Shown here: positions 26,951 through 35,310 of the stretch, one piece after another
Numbering within the stretch: the first letter of the stretch is position 1
Layout: each line of letters starts with the position of its first letter
From: Altererythrobacter sp.
GTDB taxonomy: Bacteria > Pseudomonadota > Alphaproteobacteria > Sphingomonadales > Sphingomonadaceae
DNA length: 44,958 nt
NCBI GenBank assembly: GCA_013002295.1
Contig: JABDKI010000064.1
Location: 1-44,958, forward strand
Direction of reading: 5' to 3'
Notes under the pieces: generated by a model
Database searches by the model: none
What the model was told of the DNA's origin: nothing
The model's input: only the letters and a program-made list of their open reading frames with translations
Translations under genes and position numbers: made by a program

Positions 26951-28117
26951 TCAGCCGTCAGCTTTAACGGTCTCGTAGGCCCATTCGATCCAGGGGAGGA
27001 GACGCTTCAGGTCTTCCTGCTCAACCGTGCCGCCGCACCAGATGCGCAACGAAGGTGGTGCATCACGATAGCCATTGAAATCATAGCCCACGTGTCGCTC
27101 TTCGAGCATCTTGGTGATTTTCTTTGGTACCGCAGCCTGATCTTCCGGCGAAAGGCTGTCATACCATTCGCCCTGGAAGACAAAGCACACACCGGTATTG
27201 GTGCGCTGGGCGGGAGCGCTGACCATGTTGCGGAGCCAAGGCGTCGCCTCGATCCAATCGGTGACGATCTTGGCATTCGCATCAGCGCGTTCGAACATCG
27301 CCTTGCGACCACCGATCGACTGGGCCCATTCCAGCGCAGCGATATAGTCTTCGGTTGCCAGCAAAGACGGCGTGTTGATCGTTGCACCTTCAAAGATGCC
27401 GCGATTGATCTTGTCGCCCTTTTTCAGGCGGAACAGCTTGGGCAGCGGCCATTCGGGATCGTAGCTTTCGATCCGTTCCACCGCCTTGGGTGACAGGATC
27501 AGCATGCCGTGCTGCGCCTCTGAGCCCATCACTTTCTGCCAGCTGTAAGTCGTGGCATCGAGCTTCGCCCAATCCATTTCCTGAGCAAACACCGCACTGG
27601 TCGCGTCATTGATCGTTACGCCCGTGCGGCCCGGAGCAAGCCAGTCCGTGTTGGGGATCTTCGCACCCGAGGTTGTGCCGTTCCAAGTGAAGACGACGTC
27701 ATTTTCTTGCGGGACCTGCGACAAATCAGGAATGTCGCCGTAGTCGGCATCCAGTACCTGCAAATCTTTCAGCTTAAGCTGCTTGACCGCATCCTGTATC
27801 CAGACATTGCCAAAGCTTTCCCAAGCAGCAACCGTGGCAGGACTCTGTCCCAACATCGTCCACATCGCACATTCGAGCGCGCCGGTGTCAGAAGCTGGCA
27901 TGATCCCGACGAGGTAGTCCTCTGGCACGCCCAGCATCTCTTTCGACAGGTCGATAGCGTATTTCAATCGCGTCTTTCCCGTCGCCGAGCGGTGCGAACG
28001 ACCGAGCGAATCTGTCTTTAATTTGTCGAGGGACCAGCCCGGGAATTTAACCGTAGGACCGGATGAAAATTGTGGGCGCTCCGGCTTCAATGCCGGTTCG
28101 CTGGGTATGCTAGTCAT
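26951..28117 (-). CDS. serC: Phosphoserine aminotransferase
   Basis: Transfers an amino group from glutamate to 3-phosphohydroxypyruvate with pyridoxal phosphate. The 388-residue enzyme begins FSSGPTVKFPGWSLDKL, and the PLP lysine lies in SWQKVMGSEAQHGMLIL. The length and the LxxRxHRS-type substrate segment (GRSHRSATGKTRL) fit the alphaproteobacterial form. The ATG at 28117 has the strong ribosome site AAGGAGAG, which is itself part of a hairpin in the leader. It heads the block serC-serA-hisZ. Confidence 0.96.
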   Translation of the reverse strand: MTSIPSEPALKPERPQFSSGPTVKFPGWSLDKLKTDSLGRSHRSATGKTRLKYAIDLSKEMLGVPEDYLVGIMPASDTGALECAMWTMLGQSPATVAAWESFGNVWIQDAVKQLKLKDLQVLDADYGDIPDLSQVPQENDVVFTWNGTTSGAKIPNTDWLAPGRTGVTINDATSAVFAQEMDWAKLDATTYSWQKVMGSEAQHGMLILSPKAVERIESYDPEWPLPKLFRLKKGDKINRGIFEGATINTPSLLATEDYIAALEWAQSIGGRKAMFERADANAKIVTDWIEATPWLRNMVSAPAQRTNTGVCFVFQGEWYDSLSPEDQAAVPKKITKMLEERHVGYDFNGYRDAPPSLRIWCGGTVEQEDLKRLLPWIEWAYETVKADG

Positions 28118-28175
28118 GTATTCTCTCCTTACAGAGAGCACGCGCGGCGTTGGGACCGCGTGGCCCACGGGCCGC
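28118..28175 (-). promoter_or_regulatory. Folded serC leader, candidate serC RNA motif
   Basis: Directly upstream of the serC ATG three helices follow one another on the minus strand. They are GGCCC/GGGCC (28162-28173), CACGCG (28157-28162) with CGCGTG (28139-28144), and CTCTC (28134-28138) with GAGAG (28123-28127). The last one buries the Shine-Dalgarno sequence. A serC RNA motif at this position is known in alphaproteobacteria. I match it by location and shape, not by alignment. Confidence 0.55.
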
Positions 28176-28423
28176 ATTAGTTTTGCACCGCAACAAGTCA
28201 AGCGACGCTGGCTGGTTGTGCAAAGCTATTCATGTCACGACTCGTCGCTGGAAAAGCGCCGCTTGCCGCAGCATTGAGCCTTGTCACCTGTTCAAGAATT
28301 CGTGGAAATCTTCTTTTTTATTATTTTTATCAATATTTTACCGCGCAGCATGAAAGTTTCACTGGAAACGAAACTTCAGCTATCCTCTCTGTTCTCCATG
28401 GGGGAGAGATTGGGAGAGAATAA
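28176..28423. other. Intergenic region between serC and the 28424 gene
   Basis: Divergent promoter space. It contains a strongly AT-rich tract at about 28311-28343 within otherwise GC-rich DNA, a likely place for a promoter or nucleoid-protein binding. A partial inverted repeat GAAAGTTTC/AACTTC lies at about 28350-28376. No gene was found. Confidence 0.4.
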
Positions 28424-28774
28424 ATGGAAAAAGTTGGGGGACTGGCAGCTGCTTTGGCAGTTGTGCTCGCAATAATTGGTGGGTTTGTATCAATTCCAGG
28501 TCTGGAAGTCGGATTGATCATTCTTATTCTGGGAATCATAGGCGGCATTTCCGCTGATCAAGACGGCGCCGTTCGCATGTATCTGGCAGTTCTTGTCCTG
28601 CCTGCTGTTGGCGCAGCGCTTGGCGCAATTCCGGCAGTCGGAGAATATTTGACCACAATCTTTGGCAATCTGGCGGTTGCGGCCGCTGGTATGTCCGCTT
28701 CGCTGATCACACGTCGCTTGTACGAAATGGTTATGGGCGCGCTAAAAGGTCTTTCGTCAGGTTCTGACGGCTAA
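28424..28774 (+). CDS. Small hydrophobic membrane protein, unknown function
   Basis: A 116-residue protein with about three to four membrane segments: LAAALAVVLAIIGGFVSI, VGLIILILGIIGGI, MYLAVLVLPAVGAALGAI and a weaker one around LAVAAAGMSASLI. Its C-terminus is polar (LKGLSSGSDG). The ATG follows GGGAGAGAATAA. I do not recognise the family. It is followed by a strong terminator, so it is transcribed alone. Confidence 0.75.
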   Translation: MEKVGGLAAALAVVLAIIGGFVSIPGLEVGLIILILGIIGGISADQDGAVRMYLAVLVLPAVGAALGAIPAVGEYLTTIFGNLAVAAAGMSASLITRRLYEMVMGALKGLSSGSDG

Positions 28775-28810
28775 CACAAAACCTTGCTTCCGATCATCAG
28801 ATCGGGTCGG

Positions 28811-28841
28811 GCGGCGCGCAAGTTGATTGCGCGCCGCTTTT
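28811..28841 (+). terminator. Intrinsic terminator
   Basis: A perfect 11-base-pair stem, GCGGCGCGCAA (28811-28821) with TTGCGCGCCGC (28827-28837), five-base loop, then TTTT. It ends the 28424 transcript, 36 bases before the glycosyltransferase start. Confidence 0.92.
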
Positions 28842-28876
28842 CATTCGCAATGCTGTGCTATATGCCGCCTTAGAAT

Positions 28877-30079
28877 ATGCAGACAAGCGATCTTCGCATT
28901 GCCCTTTTCAGTGGCAATTATAACTATACGCGCGATGGCGCGAACCAGGCTTTGAACCGATTGGTGGAGTATCTACTCCGACAAGGCGCTGCTGTGCGCG
29001 TTTACGCGCCAAAGGTGGCCGAGCCGGATTTTGAGCCCACAGGTGATCTGGTCGGCGTACCCAATGTGCGTATGCCAGTGAAGGGTCGTGGTGAATACCG
29101 TTTGCCCACTGGTCTCAGTCGCAAGGTTAAGCAAGATCTTGTTAAGTTCGAGCCCAGTATCGTTCATATCGCATCACCGGACCCGTCCGGTCATGCTGCG
29201 CTGCGTTGGGCGCAGGAATACGATCTACCGGTGCTGTCATCTGTACACACGCGCTTTGAGACATACCCACGTTATTACAACGCCGCATTCCTCGAACCAG
29301 TAATAGAGTGGATGTTGCGGCGGTTTTATAATCGTTGCGATGCGCTGGTGGCGCCGTCTCAAAGCATGGTCGATACGTTGATCGAACAAGACATGCATGA
29401 TGACATTACGATCTGGTCGCGCGGGGTAGATCGAACGATCTTTGATCCAAGTAAACGCGACCTGGAGTGGCGCCGTTCACTTGGACTGGAGGATGATGAT
29501 GTTGCGATCGTCTTCCTGGGTCGCCTAGTCATGGAAAAAGGGCTCGATGTGTTCGCAGACACGATTATCGAGCTCCGCAAACGGCAAGTCCCGCACAAGG
29601 TTCTGGTGATTGGCGACGGTCCGGCAAAGGACTGGTTCAAACAGGCTTTGCCAGGCGGCATTTTCGCCGGATTCCAAACGGGTGCCGATTTGGGCCGCGC
29701 GCTGGCCAGCGGAGATATCTTCCTAAACCCGTCCATCACAGAGACATTCGGCAATGTGACGCTGGAAGCCATGGCGAGCGGCCTACCGGTGGTTGCGGCC
29801 GGCGCAACCGGCGCGTCATCACTGGTCACGCCAGACGAGACTGGGCAGTTGGTGCCTCCCGGGGACGCAGCCGCTTTTGCCGAGGCAATTGCACCCTATT
29901 GCACCGACGATGCGCATCGTCGCGCACATGGCGAGGCTGGCGAGCGCAAAGCGCGCGAATATAGCTGGGACGCGATCAATCAGGTTGTCGCAGACACCTA
30001 CATCCGCTTGGTCGAACAGCGCGAAGAAGATCGCGCTGCCGACGAAGCGAAGGTCAAAGCGGCATTGGAAACCGCTTAG
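28877..30079 (+). CDS. Glycosyltransferase, GT4 family (GT-B fold)
   Basis: A 400-residue retaining-type glycosyltransferase. The N-terminal Rossmann half starts IALFSGNYNYTRDGANQAL and contains HIASPDPSGHAALRWA and SSVHTRFETYPRYY. The C-terminal half has VIFLGRLVMEKGLDVF-like IVFLGRLVMEKGLDVF and NPSITETFGNVTLEAMASG, the EX7E motif of GT4 enzymes. The pattern resembles GDP-mannose- or UDP-sugar-dependent transferases acting on lipids, but donor and acceptor are unknown. It is preceded by a terminator and has no other sugar genes next to it. It ends six bases before the convergent membrane gene. Confidence 0.88.
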   Translation: MQTSDLRIALFSGNYNYTRDGANQALNRLVEYLLRQGAAVRVYAPKVAEPDFEPTGDLVGVPNVRMPVKGRGEYRLPTGLSRKVKQDLVKFEPSIVHIASPDPSGHAALRWAQEYDLPVLSSVHTRFETYPRYYNAAFLEPVIEWMLRRFYNRCDALVAPSQSMVDTLIEQDMHDDITIWSRGVDRTIFDPSKRDLEWRRSLGLEDDDVAIVFLGRLVMEKGLDVFADTIIELRKRQVPHKVLVIGDGPAKDWFKQALPGGIFAGFQTGADLGRALASGDIFLNPSITETFGNVTLEAMASGLPVVAAGATGASSLVTPDETGQLVPPGDAAAFAEAIAPYCTDDAHRRAHGEAGERKAREYSWDAINQVVADTYIRLVEQREEDRAADEAKVKAALETA

Positions 30080-30085
30080 TCCGGA

Positions 30086-30508
30086 TCAGCGCAGCACGCC
30101 TTCGGAGTGCATTTTGCGCGCATACCAAAGCATGAACAGCGTTGTGGCCCAGATTGTCAGGTTGAGCGGCAAGCTTTGCAGTTCCGCCGGTACCTCGATC
30201 ATGAAGTTCTGATAAATTGTTGTCCCAATCAGGCCGACGACAGAAATGGCGATTGACGTCACCGCCCAACGCGAGCGGAACAGCAAAAGTACAGACCCGA
30301 AAAACGCGCCCCAAACACCCATCGCCCAAAGCGCATTGGACCAAGCCGGGAATGAATCAAAGAAAGCAATCTGATCCGGCGTCATGCCAAGGTCTTCCAA
30401 CTTCCCCAGATGCGTCATCATATAGCTGAAAATGCCGACAGCATTCCAAAGCAGAGTGACTATGCCAACCACCCAAAGGTGCCACGGCGCTTTCGTTGCT
30501 TCATTCAT
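30086..30508 (-). CDS. Four-span membrane protein, unknown function
   Basis: A 140-residue protein with four hydrophobic segments: HLWVVGIVTLLWNAVGIFSYMM, ALWAMGVWGAFFGSVLLLF, AVTSIAISVVGLIGTTIY and LTIWATTLFMLWYA. The loop after the first contains MTPDQIAFFDSFPAW. The ATG at 30508 follows GGAGGGGGA, which lies in a long hairpin. It is downstream of the PadR regulator on the same strand, so it is a candidate target or operon partner of PadR. I do not recognise a named family. Confidence 0.8.
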   Translation of the reverse strand: MNEATKAPWHLWVVGIVTLLWNAVGIFSYMMTHLGKLEDLGMTPDQIAFFDSFPAWSNALWAMGVWGAFFGSVLLLFRSRWAVTSIAISVVGLIGTTIYQNFMIEVPAELQSLPLNLTIWATTLFMLWYARKMHSEGVLR

Positions 30509-30516
30509 ACAAAATC

Positions 30517-30554
30517 CCCCTCCAGTCCGGTCTGATGCCGGATCAATGGAGGGG
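30517..30554 (-). promoter_or_regulatory. Hairpin that masks the ribosome site of the 30508 gene
   Basis: On the minus strand CCCCTCCA (30547-30554) pairs with TGGAGGGG (30517-30524), and inside it TCCGG (30538-30542) pairs with CCGGA (30526-30530) around a seven-base loop. The 3' arm is the Shine-Dalgarno sequence of the membrane gene. It may control translation, or act as a terminator or attenuator after padR, since GATTTTG follows. Confidence 0.7.
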
Positions 30555-30613
30555 AGATTATTGTGCGTTTTGACGCGTGGCAAATGCGTTAAGCTATTGC
30601 CAATGCAGGTCGA

Positions 30614-31273
30614 TCACATCCGTTCGATGCGTTTGGCAACTTCATCAATAATATCAACGATCTGGTCGACGGTATCCTTGTCGAGCTTGCCGGCCCTTGC
30701 GCGATTTTTCAGTACAGAGGCAAGGTTACCCATCGCGCGAAATAGGTCAGGTGATTTTTCCTTCACCTTCTCCGCGCGATCACCATGCTCGTTGATACGG
30801 CCCATCAACTCGTCGACTTCATCTGAACGATCTTCGAGTTCAGCCGCACCCGATGTTGTGACTTCGAAAGGCTTCTTGCCGCTGGTTTCCTCATCGGCAG
30901 CCTTGCCCTTTTTCTTGGGCTTGGACTGTTTGATCTGGCCTTCTTCCTCCAGCATTTGCAACGTCGGATAGACAGCACCCGGGCTCGGTGCATAGGCACC
31001 GCCGGTCATCTCTTCGATCGCTTTGATCAGCTCATAACCGTGGCGCGGCTCTTCGTTGATGAGCGCCAGCAAGGCCAAGCGAAGCTCGCCGGTGCCGAAC
31101 ATTCGGCCGCGGCGTTTGGTGCGGCGCGCGCCTTCATGCCAATCGCGCGATTTGCGGCGACGGCGCGAACTGCCGATCTCATCTTCCCATTCATTTGCAG
31201 CCGAAGCGACCGCCATGGCGATCATTGGGCCCAGATTGTTCCAACCGCCGCGTCCTGACCTATTCCAACTCAT
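30614..31273 (-). CDS. PadR family transcriptional regulator
   Basis: A 219-residue regulator. A basic N-terminal extension of about 60 residues (SSRRRRKSRDWHEGARRTKR region) precedes the PadR winged helix (GELRLALLALINEEPRHGYE, then SPGAVYPTLQMLEEEGQI). A charged linker, KPKKKGKA, and a long helical C-terminal domain typical of dimerisation in this family follow. The ATG at 31273 has AGGAG eight bases upstream. A perfect 18-base palindrome 30 bases upstream is a likely autoregulatory operator. Ligand and targets are unknown. Confidence 0.9.
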   Translation of the reverse strand: MSWNRSGRGGWNNLGPMIAMAVASAANEWEDEIGSSRRRRKSRDWHEGARRTKRRGRMFGTGELRLALLALINEEPRHGYELIKAIEEMTGGAYAPSPGAVYPTLQMLEEEGQIKQSKPKKKGKAADEETSGKKPFEVTTSGAAELEDRSDEVDELMGRINEHGDRAEKVKEKSPDLFRAMGNLASVLKNRARAGKLDKDTVDQIVDIIDEVAKRIERM

Positions 31274-31302
31274 CTCATCAACTCCTGAGTATCTTTGATA
31301 GG

Positions 31303-31320
31303 TCTAAGATATATCTTAGA
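31303..31320. promoter_or_regulatory. Palindromic operator between padR and rarA
   Basis: TCTAAGATATATCTTAGA is a perfect 18-base inverted repeat. It sits 30 bases upstream of padR and 59 bases upstream of rarA, in the divergent promoter region. PadR proteins commonly bind such AT-centred palindromes in front of their own gene, so this is the likely PadR site. Confidence 0.75.
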
Positions 31321-31378
31321 AGGCACTTTACAAGTGATCTTTGGAATTGGGCGACGAACGGCTTATGGCACTCGACCA

Positions 31379-32704
31379 ATGGCAAATTTATTTGGCAATG
31401 ATCCTTCACAGCAGGCAAACACCAGCGGCGCTCCGCGAGAGGACGCGCCGCTGGCCGACCGCTTGCGTCCACGCACATTGGACGAAGTCATTGGGCAGGA
31501 ACACCTGACCGGACCTGAAGGCGCAATCGGCCGCATGGTCGCGGCAGGCAAGCTGTCGAGCATGGTGTTGTGGGGGCCGCCTGGCACGGGCAAGACCAGC
31601 ATTGCGCGTCTGCTGGCCGATGCAGTGAGCATGCGGTTTATCTCTGTGAGCGCGGTATTTTCAGGGGTAGCGGACCTAAAGAAAGCCTTTGCCGAAGCGG
31701 ACAAGATGGCGGGCGCTGGCCAAAAGACACTGCTGTTCGTGGACGAGATCCATCGCTTCAACCGCGCGCAGCAGGATGGATTCCTTCCCTTCGTCGAGCG
31801 CGGAACGGTGACCCTGGTCGGTGCAACAACCGAAAATCCGAGCTTTGAACTGAACGCAGCTCTGCTCAGTCGTGCGCAGGTGCTGATCCTCAATCGATTG
31901 GACGCGTCTGCTCTGGAAAAGCTGCTTGCGCGCGCGGAAGAGTTGGCAGGCACCCTTCCCCTTGATGACGCGGCACACGACACGCTGATCGCCAGCGCGG
32001 ATGGCGACGGGCGCTTTCTGCTCAATCAGGCCGAAACGCTCTACAACGCGCAAATCGATACTCCGCTTGATCCCGCCGGGCTTGGCGCCTTCCTGCAGCG
32101 GCGAGTGGCGGTCTATGACAAGGATCGCGACGGGCACTACAATCTGATAAGCGCATTGCACAAAAGCCTGCGCGGTTCGGACCCGCAGGCCGCGCTCTAT
32201 TATTTGGCGCGCATGCTGGTTGCCGGTGAGGAGCCCCTATATGTGCTGCGCCGGCTTGTGCGTTTCGCGAGCGAAGATATCGGCCTGGCCGACCCGCAAG
32301 CTCTAACCCAATGTCTCGCCGCGAAAGACGCGTATCAATTTCTTGGCAGCCCCGAGGGGGAGCTCGCGATTGTGCAGGCCTGCCTCTATTTGGCGACCGC
32401 CCCCAAATCGAATGCCGCCTACGCCGCGCAAAAGGCAGCGTGGAAAGCCGCGAAGGAAACGGGCAGTCTGATGCCGCCGACGAACATCCTCAACGCGCCG
32501 ACCCAGCTGATGAAGAATGTCGGTTATGGCAAGGGCTATGCCTATGACCATGACGCAGATGAAGGCTTTTCTGGTGCGAACTACTGGCCAGAAGATATGG
32601 AGCCGCTGGAGCTCTACTCGCCGGTCGAACGCGGTTTTGAGCGCAAGGTGAAAGAGCGGATCTCCTATTGGGAAAAGTTGCGAGCTGAACGCAGAGATGC
32701 GTGA
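31379..32704 (+). CDS. rarA: Replication-associated recombination protein A (MgsA/RarA AAA+ ATPase)
   Basis: A 441-residue AAA+ ATPase that acts at stalled replication forks. The Walker A is GPPGTGKTSIARLLA, Walker B is LLFVDEIHRFNRAQQDGFLP, and the sensor-1 region is GATTENPSFELNAALLSRAQ. The C-terminal tetramerisation domain contains GSDPQAALYYLARMLVAGE and EDIGLADPQAL. The ATG at 31379 gives MANLFGNDPS. The frame is open upstream but that part has no conserved content. It overlaps the next gene by eight bases. Confidence 0.95.
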   Translation: MANLFGNDPSQQANTSGAPREDAPLADRLRPRTLDEVIGQEHLTGPEGAIGRMVAAGKLSSMVLWGPPGTGKTSIARLLADAVSMRFISVSAVFSGVADLKKAFAEADKMAGAGQKTLLFVDEIHRFNRAQQDGFLPFVERGTVTLVGATTENPSFELNAALLSRAQVLILNRLDASALEKLLARAEELAGTLPLDDAAHDTLIASADGDGRFLLNQAETLYNAQIDTPLDPAGLGAFLQRRVAVYDKDRDGHYNLISALHKSLRGSDPQAALYYLARMLVAGEEPLYVLRRLVRFASEDIGLADPQALTQCLAAKDAYQFLGSPEGELAIVQACLYLATAPKSNAAYAAQKAAWKAAKETGSLMPPTNILNAPTQLMKNVGYGKGYAYDHDADEGFSGANYWPEDMEPLELYSPVERGFERKVKERISYWEKLRAERRDA

Positions 32705-33581
32705 CTTCACACATTATCTCGCGATCGACTGGTCCGGCGCGAAAGGCGCGCGACAGCGGGGTATTGCCCTATCGCTGGCGGAAAGCACGGGCGGTGCGCC
32801 GGTGCTGGTTAAGCCACCAAGAGGAGGTTGGGCTCGCGAGGAAGTGCTCGCCATCCTGCGCGATGATATTCCGCGAGAAACACTGGTAGGGATGGATTTG
32901 GGTATCTCGCTTCCGTTTCAGGACGCAGGCGCATTCTTTCCGCATTGGGACGACAGCCCCAAGGATGCAAAATCGCTCTGGGCGCTGATCGAGCAGATAT
33001 GCGCCGACGACCCGAATTTGGAGTGCGGCAGCTTTGTTTCGCACCCTCAGCTAAGCCAATATTTTCGACACTCCAAAGATCATATTGGACGGCATTTTCA
33101 CTTGGATGCTGCCCCCACTAAGCAAGGTCGCTTTCGCTGCGCGGAACTGGCTCAACGGAGACAAGGTGTGCGCCCGGTCAGCAATTTCAACCTTGTTGGT
33201 GCAGCGCAGGTTGGCAAATCTTCCCTGACCGGCATGCGGATGCTGCACCAATTGCGCGAAATCGTCTCAGTCTGGCCGATCGATCCTTTACCCGATAGCG
33301 GCCCAGTCGTTGTCGAGATGTACACCTCCATTGCTGCGAGGGGCGGTGGAGTGGGCGGTGCCAGGACCAAATTGCGCACTTTCAAAGAATTGAACGCCGC
33401 ACTCGCGCGATTGGGCTCACCTCCTGTGGCCGGAACTGGTCCGATCGACGACCATTCTTCGGACGCCCTGGTGACCGCGGCATGGCTCCGCAAGATCGGT
33501 CGGGATCCAGACTATTGGTCCCCAAAAGGCCTGACACCGGAGATCGCGCGCACGGAAGGGTGGACCTTCGGCGCTCTATAG
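32697..33581 (+). CDS. RNase-H-fold protein, DUF429-like, unknown function
   Basis: A 294-residue cytosolic protein. Three acidic positions fit a nuclease of RNase H fold as in DUF429 proteins: Asp in LAIDWSGAKGARQRG, Asp in LVGMDLGISLPF, and Asp in DDHSSDALVTAAWL near the C-terminus. Conserved-looking NFNLVGAAQVGKSSLTGM and VVVEMYTSIAARGG lie in between. It overlaps rarA by eight bases, so the two are coupled, which suggests a role linked to DNA or RNA processing. That is inference. It ends before the tRNA-Thr gene. Confidence 0.75.
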   Translation: MRDFTHYLAIDWSGAKGARQRGIALSLAESTGGAPVLVKPPRGGWAREEVLAILRDDIPRETLVGMDLGISLPFQDAGAFFPHWDDSPKDAKSLWALIEQICADDPNLECGSFVSHPQLSQYFRHSKDHIGRHFHLDAAPTKQGRFRCAELAQRRQGVRPVSNFNLVGAAQVGKSSLTGMRMLHQLREIVSVWPIDPLPDSGPVVVEMYTSIAARGGGVGGARTKLRTFKELNAALARLGSPPVAGTGPIDDHSSDALVTAAWLRKIGRDPDYWSPKGLTPEIARTEGWTFGAL

Positions 33582-33694
33582 AAATTTGCAATGCCATGTC
33601 AGTTCGCACTTGAGGCCCGATTAACTTTCGCCTAGGGGACCGCTTCCGTGTCGGAGTGCCCGGTGTTGGCAGCCGAAACGGCGTACAGAAGAGT

Positions 33695-33770
33695 GCCGGC
33701 TTAGCTCAGTTGGTAGAGCAGTTGATTTGTAATCATCAGGCCGCGAGTTCGAATCTTGCAGCCGGCACCA
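33695..33770 (+). tRNA. tRNA-Thr (anticodon TGT)
   Basis: A 76-base cloverleaf with encoded CCA. The acceptor stem GCCGGCT pairs with AGCCGGC, the D-arm has AGCTCAGTTGGTAGAGC, the anticodon loop is TTTGTAA with TGT, and the T-arm is GCGAG TTCGAAT CTTGC. The anticodon stem GTTGA/TCATC has one T-T mismatch at its second pair. It reads ACA and related threonine codons. Confidence 0.95.
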
Positions 33771-33802
33771 TTCTCTCCCAAATCCGCGAATGCGCCAAAC
33801 TG

Positions 33803-33895
33803 CTAAGCAGGCGCGCGCAGGAAATCGACCCAGCGGTTGCGTTCTGGCGGCGCCATTTGCGCCATTTCGCGCGCCTTAGCCCACATGTTAGCCAT
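33803..33895 (-). CDS. 30-codon ORF, possibly an acyltransferase N-terminal remnant
   Basis: A short frame with ATG at 33895 and a TAG stop encodes 30 residues, including MANMWAKAREMAQM and ERNRWVDFLRA. It has a good ribosome site, GGGAGAAG, seven bases upstream. RNRxVDxLRAxSI is how membrane acyltransferase-3 family proteins begin, and here the frame ends right after that point. It may be a decayed N-terminus beside tRNA-Thr or a true small protein. Confidence 0.45.
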   Translation of the reverse strand: MANMWAKAREMAQMAPPERNRWVDFLRAPA

Positions 33896-34060
33896 CAATG
33901 CTTCTCCCGCCTCTGAAGGCGATAGATAGTAACTTCGGGCTCATTTCCTATAATTTTTCGCGACTCACAAAGCTCCACTACACCCTCGCCACACGCTTCT
34001 TCATTGCCCCTTCCCCTTGCTCCTGCTAGCCGCGCGGCGATTGAAAAGAGGTTTCCAAGA

Positions 34061-35278
34061 ATGCCAGATATCAAACGTGTTGTTCTCGCCTATTCCGGAG
34101 GTCTCGATACCTCGGTCATCGCGAAATGGCTCGAGGTAGAGCGCGGCTGCGAAGTGGTGACATTCACTGCCGATCTCGGCCAAGGTGAAGAGATCGAGCC
34201 GGCCCGCACCAAAGCGCGCGCGATGGGCATCCCGGACAAGCACATTTATATCGAAGATCTTCGCGAAGAATTTGTGCGTGACTTCGTCTTCCCAATGATG
34301 CGCGCCAATGCCCGCTATGAAGGCGACTATCTCCTCGGCACCTCTATTGCGCGACCTCTAATTTCCAAACGATTGGTCGAAATCGCGCATGAGACAGGCG
34401 CCGATGCGATCGCTCATGGTGCGACCGGCAAAGGCAATGATCAGGTTCGTTTCGAGCTGAGCGCCTATGCGCTTGATCCGGATATCAAAGTGATCGCGCC
34501 ATGGCGCGAGTGGGATTTGGCCAGCCGGACCGCTCTGATTGCATGGGCGGAGAAGCATCAGATCGCGGTGCCTAAGGACAAGCGCGGTGAGAGCCCGTTC
34601 TCGACCGACGCAAACCTGCTCCACACTTCGTCTGAGGGCAAAGTATTGGAAGATCCTTGGGAAGAGACCCCCGACTACGTCTATTCGCGCACCGACAATC
34701 CTGAAGATGCGCCGGAAACACCCGAATACATCACTATCGACTTTGAACGCGGCGATGGCGTGGCGCTGAATGGTGAGGCGATGTCGCCTGCCAGTTTGCT
34801 GACCGCGCTTAATGATCTTGGCCGCAAGCACGGCATTGGCCGGCTCGATCTGGTCGAGAACCGCTTTGTCGGGATGAAAAGCCGCGGCATGTATGAAACG
34901 CCAGGCGGCGAGATTTATGCCCGCGCGCATCGGGGGATCGAGCAGATTACGCTGGATCGCGGCGCAGCGCATCTGAAGGATGAGCTGATGCCCAAATATG
35001 CCGAACTGATCTACAACGGGTTCTGGTTCGCGCCAGAGCGAGAGATGCTGCAAGCGGCGATAGACCACAGTCAGGAAAAGGTCAGCGGAACGGTTCGCCT
35101 GAAGCTCTACAAGGGTGTTGCAGGCGTCGTTGGGCGCAAGAGCCCAAATTCGCTCTACTCCGAATCGCATGTGACCTTCGAAGATGATGCCGGCGCCTAT
35201 GATCAAAAGGACGCTGAAGGCTTCATCAAACTGAACGCTTTACGGCTCAAATTGCTTGCAAAACGCGATCACGCCTGA
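34061..35278 (+). CDS. argG: Argininosuccinate synthase
   Basis: Joins citrulline and aspartate with ATP, the step before ArgH. The 405-residue enzyme begins with the N-type PP-loop [18 protein letters not shown] and contains [43 protein letters not shown] and the C-terminal [11 protein letters not shown]. The ATG at 34061 is preceded by GAGG with nine bases spacing. In-frame upstream residues are not family-like. The 3' side is followed by about 770 bases without a protein gene. Confidence 0.97.
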   Translation: MPDIKRVVLAYSGGLDTSVIAKWLEVERGCEVVTFTADLGQGEEIEPARTKARAMGIPDKHIYIEDLREEFVRDFVFPMMRANARYEGDYLLGTSIARPLISKRLVEIAHETGADAIAHGATGKGNDQVRFELSAYALDPDIKVIAPWREWDLASRTALIAWAEKHQIAVPKDKRGESPFSTDANLLHTSSEGKVLEDPWEETPDYVYSRTDNPEDAPETPEYITIDFERGDGVALNGEAMSPASLLTALNDLGRKHGIGRLDLVENRFVGMKSRGMYETPGGEIYARAHRGIEQITLDRGAAHLKDELMPKYAELIYNGFWFAPEREMLQAAIDHSQEKVSGTVRLKLYKGVAGVVGRKSPNSLYSESHVTFEDDAGAYDQKDAEGFIKLNALRLKLLAKRDHA

Positions 35279-35310
35279 AGTCGGTACGCATTTTGCGATG
35301 AATGGTTGAG

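Noticed and set aside
28350-28400. A possible EcfG-type promoter (GGAAAC ... GTT) in front of the 28424 gene
   Set aside because: The -35-like element has an extra base and the spacing is about 21, outside the usual 16-18.
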